Assembly: GCA_018223415.1 (NCBI GenBank)
Contig: JAGTTQ010000001.1
Span: 1,833,865-1,897,864 of the forward strand
DNA from: Eubacteriaceae bacterium Marseille-Q4139
GTDB taxonomy: Bacteria; Bacillota; Clostridia; Lachnospirales; Lachnospiraceae
DNA length: 64,000 nt
Direction: 5' to 3'
Below, piece by piece: positions 59,224 to 64,000 of the stretch (position 1 is the stretch's first letter; each line of letters begins with the position of its first letter). The translations under genes were made by a program, and so were the position numbers. Below the pieces are notes generated by a model. That model worked only from the letters and a program-made list of their open reading frames with translations. It was not told the origin of the DNA and did not search any database.

Positions 59224-59970
59224 ATGAGCGAGTACAGCGTTGAACTGAAAGGACTGAACAAGATTTACACCAATCTTTTAAAGGATGATACGGTTGCTTT
59301 AAAAGATATTAACCTCCAGATCCGGCCGGGAGAGTTTATTTCCATTATTGGGCCGTCGGGCTGCGGAAAGTCTACGCTTCTTAAGATCATCGGGAACCTG
59401 GACAAGCCTACCTCCGGCACCATCGAATACAAGGACGGCGCCGATCAGCAGATGGGGTTCGTGTTTCAGGATTCCGTGCTGCTTCCGTGGAAAAATGTGC
59501 GGGAAAATGCGGAATTCCCTCTCGTGATCCAGAAAAAGCAGACAAAGGAAAACGAGGAGAAGCTGGACGAGCTTTTGGAGCTGGCGGGGCTTTCGGAATT
59601 TAAGACAGCGCTTCCGAGGGAGCTTTCCGGCGGCATGAAGCAGAGGGTTTCCATCGTGCGCGCCCTGTCCTACGACGCACCGCTTCTTCTGATGGATGAG
59701 CCCTTCGGCGCCCTGGATGCGCTGACGAGAGACCATCTGAACGAAGAGCTTTTAAAGATCTGGCAGAAGACGAAGAAGACCATTCTCTTTGTCACCCACA
59801 GCATCGAAGAAGCCGCCTTCCTTTCCGACCGGGTTATCGTCATGTCCCCGCGGCCGGGCCGCGTGAAAGAAATTGTCACCATCGACCTTCCGAGACCGAG
59901 GGGAGAGGCTACGAGAAATGACCCGAGGTTCTCAGAATTCAACAAATATCTGAGGGGGATCATCGGATGA
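59224..59970 (+). CDS. ABC transporter ATPase (SsuB/TauB/ThiZ type)
   Basis: A 248-residue ATPase with the TauB/SsuB features: Walker A IIGPSGCGKSTLLKI near 43, Q-loop VFQDSVLLPWKNVRENAEFP near 80, signature RELSGGMKQRVSIVRAL near 135, Walker B LLLMDEPFGALDALTRD near 158 and switch His in VTHSIEEAAFLSDR near 195. No C-terminal extra domain is present. It overlaps the permease gene by four bases. Confidence 0.95.
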   Translation: MSEYSVELKGLNKIYTNLLKDDTVALKDINLQIRPGEFISIIGPSGCGKSTLLKIIGNLDKPTSGTIEYKDGADQQMGFVFQDSVLLPWKNVRENAEFPLVIQKKQTKENEEKLDELLELAGLSEFKTALPRELSGGMKQRVSIVRALSYDAPLLLMDEPFGALDALTRDHLNEELLKIWQKTKKTILFVTHSIEEAAFLSDRVIVMSPRPGRVKEIVTIDLPRPRGEATRNDPRFSEFNKYLRGIIG

Positions 59971-60758
59971 AACGGGGCGGAAAATTAGAAAAAGGCCTGA
60001 GGACAGCCGGTGAATATGTCCTTTCCATCGGTGTTTTTGTTCTGATCTGGTGGATTTATGTGACGGCAAAGGATGTGCCTGCGTACATTCTTCCGGCGCC
60101 GGACAAGGTTTTAAAAAGCCTGACAGAGATGTTCATGGACGGCAGCGTTTACCCGCACCTCTGGACGACGGCTTACGAGGTGGTTCTGGGCTTTTTGATC
60201 GGGAGCTTTCTTGGAATCCTTCTGGGATATGTGTTTACAAAAGCTGATGTGCTGAAAACCATGCTGATGCCGTATCTGATTTTCCTTCAAACGGCGCCGA
60301 AAATTGCGCTAGTTCCGCTTTTTGTGGTATGGTTCGGGATCGGGCTGGTATCGAAGGTGGTGCTTATCATCTCGATGGTGCTGTTCCCTGTCCTGTCCGG
60401 CATGATGTTGGGCCTGGAGTCGATTCCGCCGGATGTGCGGAACCTGATGAAAATTTTAAAGGCCAGCAGATGGCAGGTCTTTTCCAAAGTGGAAATGCAG
60501 TATTCCCTTCCGGCGCTGTTCGCCAGCCTGAAGGTCGGCATTGTCCAGGCTGTCATCGGTGCGATTGTGGCCGAGTGGATGTCGGGAAAACAGGGGCTGG
60601 GCTACATTCTGACGTTTGCGTCGTCCACCTACGATACGCCGATGCTTCTGGCCGGCATCATCGTGACGATTATTCTCGGCATTGTGACGTATGAGGCCGT
60701 GAATGTGCTGGAAAACCGGCTTTTGTACTGGCACGAATCAAAAAAAGGACAGGCTTAA
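59967..60758 (+). CDS. ABC transporter permease (SsuC/TauC type), first copy
   Basis: A 263-residue permease with six helices. YILPAPDKVLKSLTEMF near 33, the ETAAYEV-like region LWTTAYEVVLGFLIGSFLGILLG near 62 and the EAA-type SKVVLIISMVLFPV with LMKILKASRWQVFSKVEMQYSLPAL near 150 identify the TauC family. It is translationally coupled to the ATPase gene. Confidence 0.94.
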   Translation: MKRGGKLEKGLRTAGEYVLSIGVFVLIWWIYVTAKDVPAYILPAPDKVLKSLTEMFMDGSVYPHLWTTAYEVVLGFLIGSFLGILLGYVFTKADVLKTMLMPYLIFLQTAPKIALVPLFVVWFGIGLVSKVVLIISMVLFPVLSGMMLGLESIPPDVRNLMKILKASRWQVFSKVEMQYSLPALFASLKVGIVQAVIGAIVAEWMSGKQGLGYILTFASSTYDTPMLLAGIIVTIILGIVTYEAVNVLENRLLYWHESKKGQA

Positions 60759-60789
60759 GCCGATAAAAAATTTTTAGGAGGAATTGTTT

Positions 60790-61593
60790 GTGAGTCAATA
60801 TACATCCGCATCAACCCCAACTATGGACGGGAAAATGCCGCATATTCTCTGCACGAAGGACGACATCGGTGAAATTGTCCTTCTGCCGGGTGATCCGGGA
60901 CGCGTTGCCATGTTCCGGGACATGCTGGACGATTTTAAGATTGTCAGCCAGAACCGTGAGTACACCGTAGGCACCGGCTTTTACGAAGGCGTAAAAATCA
61001 CGGTCTGTTCAACGGGTATCGGCGCGCCATCTACGGAGATCGCCGTCATCCAGCTCATCGCCCTGGGAGCAAAGGCGCTGATCCGCATCGGCGGGACAGG
61101 CGTCATGAAAGAAGATGTGCCCTGCGGCGCCATGGTGTTAAATACGGGCGCTGTCCGAATGGGCGGCTCGTCCTGCTTCTATGCACCGGCGGAATACCCG
61201 GCTATCGCTTCTTTTGAGGTGGTGGATTGCTTAAAAAAGGCATGCGAGGAGTTAAACCGCAGCTATGCCATGGGAATCTGCGTTTCCGTGGGGTCCTTCT
61301 ACCATGGACAGGGGCGGAAAATGCCCTTTGAGACGGATTATGACGAAGAAGAAGTGCTGAAAAAGTACCGGAAATGGAATGTCCTCAACATGGAAATGGA
61401 GGCAGAGACCATTTTTACGCTGGCCTCTTTAAACGGCGTGCTGGCCGGGAGCATCTGTTCCGTACACTGCAACCGGGTGACGGATCAGTGGCTCGTGGAC
61501 AATGAGGCGGCTCAGAAAGAGATGTGTGAGACGGCCCTGGCGGCGTCCGCGCGGCTTTCCAGAGAGTATCTGCACGCAGACGGATTGGAATAA
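60790..61593 (+). CDS. nucleoside phosphorylase (uridine phosphorylase-like)
   Basis: A 267-residue enzyme; the GTG start at 60790 follows TAGGAGG by eight bases. VLLPGDPGRVAMFRDML near 27 is the phosphate-binding motif, STGIGAPSTEIAVIQLIALGA near 78 the second phosphate and ribose site, IRIGGTGVMKEDVPCGAMV near 105, and VLNMEMEAETIFTLASLNG near 190 the ribose-binding Met-Glu motif. The family splits uridine or other pyrimidine nucleosides into base and ribose-1-phosphate. It lies between transporter genes, so the importer probably takes up the nucleoside. Confidence 0.92.
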   Translation: MSQYTSASTPTMDGKMPHILCTKDDIGEIVLLPGDPGRVAMFRDMLDDFKIVSQNREYTVGTGFYEGVKITVCSTGIGAPSTEIAVIQLIALGAKALIRIGGTGVMKEDVPCGAMVLNTGAVRMGGSSCFYAPAEYPAIASFEVVDCLKKACEELNRSYAMGICVSVGSFYHGQGRKMPFETDYDEEEVLKKYRKWNVLNMEMEAETIFTLASLNGVLAGSICSVHCNRVTDQWLVDNEAAQKEMCETALAASARLSREYLHADGLE

Positions 61594-61652
61594 TTTTTCC
61601 GGCACCAGAGGGCGCCCGGAGAGGTTATAGAAAAAAGATGGAGGAGAGAATT

Positions 61653-62765
61653 ATGAGAAAGAGAGTATTGGCAGCCGCCTTATGCGCGGCCATGGCCGCA
61701 TCCCTTCTTGCGGGATGCAGCGCAGAGAGTGCACAGAAGGCGAGCGAGGCACAGGCCTCTCAGGCCGCGGAAACAACGGCCGCTGAAACAGAAGGGGAAA
61801 AGGAAAGCGAAATGGCAGCAGAATCCGCCGCAGAGACGGCGGCTGCCGGAGATCTGAAAACCGTGTCCATCCAGATTGACGGTTCCGCAGTCCCGTATTA
61901 TGCACCGCTTTATATTGCCCAGGAGAAGGGCTTTTTCGCGGAAGAGGGGCTGAATGTGGAGTTTTATTATGCTGCCGCCGCTGACATCGTAAAGAATGTG
62001 GCCGCAGGAAATGTGGAGTTCGGTTTCCCGAATGCAGATGCTGTCGTGGCCGCCAAAGCACAGGGAATTCCGGTTAAGGTTGTTCACACCACATATCAGG
62101 AGGGCCTTGGCGCCATCATTTTCGGAACCGATTCCGGAATCCGGACACCGGCCGATCTGAAAGGGAAAAAGGTTGCTGTCACGAGCCTGGGAAGCGCAAA
62201 TTATTTCCAGCTTCAGGCAGCCATGGAGTCGGAAGGATTAAGCATTGATGATGTCCAGGTAGAGATCGTGGGCACCGGCGCGATCCTGACAGCCCTGACC
62301 GAGGGCCAGGTGGATGCCATCGTATTTTCCAAGTTAAGAACCATCGAGTTAAACAATTCCGGCTATGCCGCCAGTGAGATCACCTGCGACCAGTTCCTTC
62401 CGTCCTTCGGAAATATCGTTGTGGCGGGCGACAGCCTGATAAACGAAGATCCGGAGACTGTGGACGGTTTCTGCCGCGCCCTGACAAAAGGGATTGAGTA
62501 TATCATCGACGGCCATGTGGAGGAGGCAGTTGACCTTTCCATCGAGAAGTATGCGCCGACCTTTGAGGACAAGCGGGATGTGGTAATTGAAATCTTAAAC
62601 GATGTGTTCATTGCGACCTTATGGCAGAGCGATTATACCGAGGCCAACGGCATCGGCGCTTCCAATCCGGAGAAATGGCAGAACCTGATCGATGATTCCA
62701 AGGAGATTGGAAACATCGACGAGACCTTTGAGGCAGCGGAACTTCTGTACACACCGGCAGAGTAA
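61653..62765 (+). CDS. ABC substrate-binding lipoprotein (NMT1/SsuA-like)
   Basis: A 370-residue lipoprotein. The lipobox LAAALCAAMAASLLAGC sets Cys near residue 21; then an acidic Ala/Glu/Thr linker (about 22-68). The NMT1-like domain (about 70-365) contains SAVPYYAPLYIAQEKGFFAEEGLNVEFY, the typical first binding lobe, and later YQEGLGAIIFGTDSGIR, GKKVAVTSLGSANYFQLQAAM and DNDVFIATLWQSDYTEAN-like segments. Relatives bind thiamine-pyrimidine precursors, taurine or sulfonates. Given the phosphorylase, a pyrimidine or nucleoside is plausible. Confidence 0.92.
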   Translation: MRKRVLAAALCAAMAASLLAGCSAESAQKASEAQASQAAETTAAETEGEKESEMAAESAAETAAAGDLKTVSIQIDGSAVPYYAPLYIAQEKGFFAEEGLNVEFYYAAAADIVKNVAAGNVEFGFPNADAVVAAKAQGIPVKVVHTTYQEGLGAIIFGTDSGIRTPADLKGKKVAVTSLGSANYFQLQAAMESEGLSIDDVQVEIVGTGAILTALTEGQVDAIVFSKLRTIELNNSGYAASEITCDQFLPSFGNIVVAGDSLINEDPETVDGFCRALTKGIEYIIDGHVEEAVDLSIEKYAPTFEDKRDVVIEILNDVFIATLWQSDYTEANGIGASNPEKWQNLIDDSKEIGNIDETFEAAELLYTPAE

Positions 62766-62807
62766 AAAACAGGCGGCCGGCAAACGAAAGAATGGAGAGA
62801 TGGCAAA

Positions 62808-63587
62808 ATGTTTTACCGCAGATACAGAAAAGTTATTCTTCCAATGATTTTCCTCCCGGTATTTCTGATCCTGTGGGAGGCGTATATCCGGATTTTCCAT
62901 GTGCCGAACTATCTGCTTCCAGGCCCGGTTGAGCTGGCCGGCTCCATGGTGAAGCTCTTCACCACAGGCGGCGTCATGAAACATATCGCCGTGACGATGG
63001 AGGAGATCCTTTCGGGAACGGCCGTCGGCATTGTTATCGGACTCATATCAGGCTACATTATGGCGAAAATCCGTTTCATCGAGCGGCTTGTGATGCCCTT
63101 TGTCATCATTGTACAGACGGCGCCGAAGATTTCCCTGGCTCCTTTATTCATCCTCTGGATGGGACTGGGGATCGAGTCGAAGGCAGCGCTTGTAATTCTT
63201 GTTGTGTCATTCCCGATTATGATTAACGAGGTTGCAGCAATTCGTTCCATCGAGGACAACGTCTACAATCTGATGAAGGTGTTAAAAGCGTCTCGCTGGC
63301 AGGTGTTTTTCCATATTGAGCTTCCTTATTCTGTTGAGATGATGCTGTCGGGAATCAAGCTGGCGCTGACACAGGCCATGACCGGCGCTGTGATCGGCGA
63401 GATGATCGGCGCCAAGGCCGGACTCGGCTATCTTCTGACATTGGGAAGTGAGACGTATGATATTAAAATGATCCTCAATGCTGTGATTCTTCTGAGCGTG
63501 ATCGGGCTGGCCATGTATCTGATATCCGGATTCGTGGAGAAGAAAGCCCTTTACTGGAAGACGATTGATAAGAGCGTTGTGGGATAA
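62808..63587 (+). CDS. ABC transporter permease (SsuC/TauC type), second copy
   Basis: A 259-residue permease with six helices, homologous to the one at 59967: YLLPGPVELAGSMVKLF, the FVIIVQTAPKISLAPLFILWMGLG segment and LMKVLKASRWQVFFHIELPYSVEM. Two different permeases in one operon suggest a heterodimeric channel. The ATG follows GGAGAGATGGC. It is the last recognised gene of the operon before an IS element. Confidence 0.92.
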   Translation: MFYRRYRKVILPMIFLPVFLILWEAYIRIFHVPNYLLPGPVELAGSMVKLFTTGGVMKHIAVTMEEILSGTAVGIVIGLISGYIMAKIRFIERLVMPFVIIVQTAPKISLAPLFILWMGLGIESKAALVILVVSFPIMINEVAAIRSIEDNVYNLMKVLKASRWQVFFHIELPYSVEMMLSGIKLALTQAMTGAVIGEMIGAKAGLGYLLTLGSETYDIKMILNAVILLSVIGLAMYLISGFVEKKALYWKTIDKSVVG

Positions 63588-63670
63588 GAAAAAACGAAAT
63601 TGGACGGCGCCGGCCGGGACACATGCACTCCCGCCACGCCGCACCACATAAAAAGTGCCCGATGCCAAAC

Positions 63671-64000
63671 TGATATGCTCCCTTCTAGGTAGACAGTTGA
63701 AATAATAAAACTGTTTATCAAGGAGGGAGCATTTCTTATGCGTAAATATTCTGCTGAAGATAAATTACGAATGGTAAAGCTTATTTTGGAAGCTAAACAT
63801 AGTATTACATCTGTATCAACAGGCGAAGGAATTCATCCTACTACTTTAGAAGAATGGATTCGTAATTATCAGTCTATGGGTTCAGAAACCTTTTACAACA
63901 AAGGATGGACCAAAAGAACTTCTGCCGAGAAAGAGATTGCCGTACAAGAGTATCTTTCTGGTCTTGGTTCACTACGTGATATTTGTAAAAAATATAAAAT
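63671..64000 (+). mobile_element. IS3-family (IS150-like) insertion sequence, left part
   Basis: The end TGATATGCTCCCTTCTAGGTAGACAG and the following AT-rich transposase start form the left end of an IS3-family element; the right end is outside the window. Base composition changes sharply from GC-rich to AT-rich at this point. The 3588-3670-type flanking segment (63588-63670) shows no gene. Confidence 0.75.
63738..64000 (+). CDS. IS3-family transposase orfA, N-terminal part (runs off window)
   Basis: 87 codons are visible, starting with ATG behind AAGGAGGGAG. The protein starts MRKYSAEDKLRMVKLILEAK and shows two helix-turn-helix units, TSVSTGEGIHPTTLEEWIRNY and QEYLSGLGSLRDICKKYK, in the style of IS150-type OrfA, which binds the IS ends. 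Codon use is AT-rich, unlike the neighbouring genes, pointing to recent transfer. Confidence 0.82.
   Translation, partial: MRKYSAEDKLRMVKLILEAKHSITSVSTGEGIHPTTLEEWIRNYQSMGSETFYNKGWTKRTSAEKEIAVQEYLSGLGSLRDICKKYK

Overview
The window looks like a chromosome segment of a low-GC-phylum but moderately GC-rich gut Clostridium, most likely a Lachnospiraceae member (Clostridium cluster XIVa / Enterocloster-like). The evidence is strong AGGAGG ribosome sites, TTGACA-17-TATAAT promoters, a Tad pilus locus with the Firmicutes accessory genes (DUF5702, DUF6382-FHA), and typical clostridial families (DUF5058, DUF5722, DUF951, TSCPD, TDT). This is inferred from gene content; no marker gene search was possible.

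Layout. 1-4,025: the start of an HD-domain protein (minus), then an M20 peptidase, an AEC permease and a MATE exporter in one operon. 4,050-7,055: a two-component system (minus). 7,143-7,324: a 182-bp element with perfect 14-bp terminal inverted repeats. 7,369-11,351: an operon for glycogen/alpha-glucan metabolism (branching enzyme, GH13 enzyme, DUF2508, ArsR-type regulator; minus). 11,663-21,662: an eleven-gene Tad (type IVb) pilus locus with two prepilin peptidases and several unusual accessory proteins. 21,789-29,017: housekeeping and mixed genes (rhomboid, HIT, sigma factor, murG, TSCPD protein, MTA/SAH nucleosidase, a membrane protein, pgi) with a gene-free 507-bp gap that holds a nested stem structure.

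29,029-34,432 is an accessory patch: an IS1182-type element, a RhuM-like protein, gene fragments, a YafQ/DinJ-type toxin-antitoxin pair, a 20-bp iteron-like array, and the 3' half of a tRNA-Cys gene with a terminator, which looks like the scar of an integrated element. 34,540-37,294: a consensus promoter, a leader with an internal terminator, an AI-2E-type permease and a CBS/CorC-type membrane protein. 37,466-41,987: a sugar ABC importer. 42,099-44,551: an envelope lipoprotein and an L,D-transpeptidase. 44,621-48,407: an M20 amidohydrolase with a two-gene DUF5058-type transporter, divergent from a LysR regulator with a clear palindromic operator between them. 48,524-50,527: KDG kinase and a KDPG aldolase fused to a VOC-like domain, with two IclR-type operator-like sites in the leader. 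50,763-56,246: an 81/82-bp tandem repeat, then a six-gene operon (DUF2156, GNAT, sirtuin, aldo/keto reductase, DUF951, DUF5722). 56,400-57,863: a C_GCAxxG_C_C protein and a TDT transporter. 57,900-58,240: a compact type I toxin-antitoxin-like module with a 27-residue holin-like peptide. 58,473-63,587: IclR regulator, TauT-type ABC importer with two permeases, and a uridine-phosphorylase-like enzyme in one operon. From 63,671 an AT-rich IS3-family element begins and runs off the window.

The items most worth follow-up are the type I toxin-antitoxin module with duplicated leaders, the three-copy hairpin repeat that places an extended -10 box upstream of genes, the terminator-bearing leader before the AI-2E permease, the nucleoside/pyrimidine uptake operon, and the Tad locus with an Ig-like domain inside TadC and a paired zinc-site domain on a TadE-like protein.
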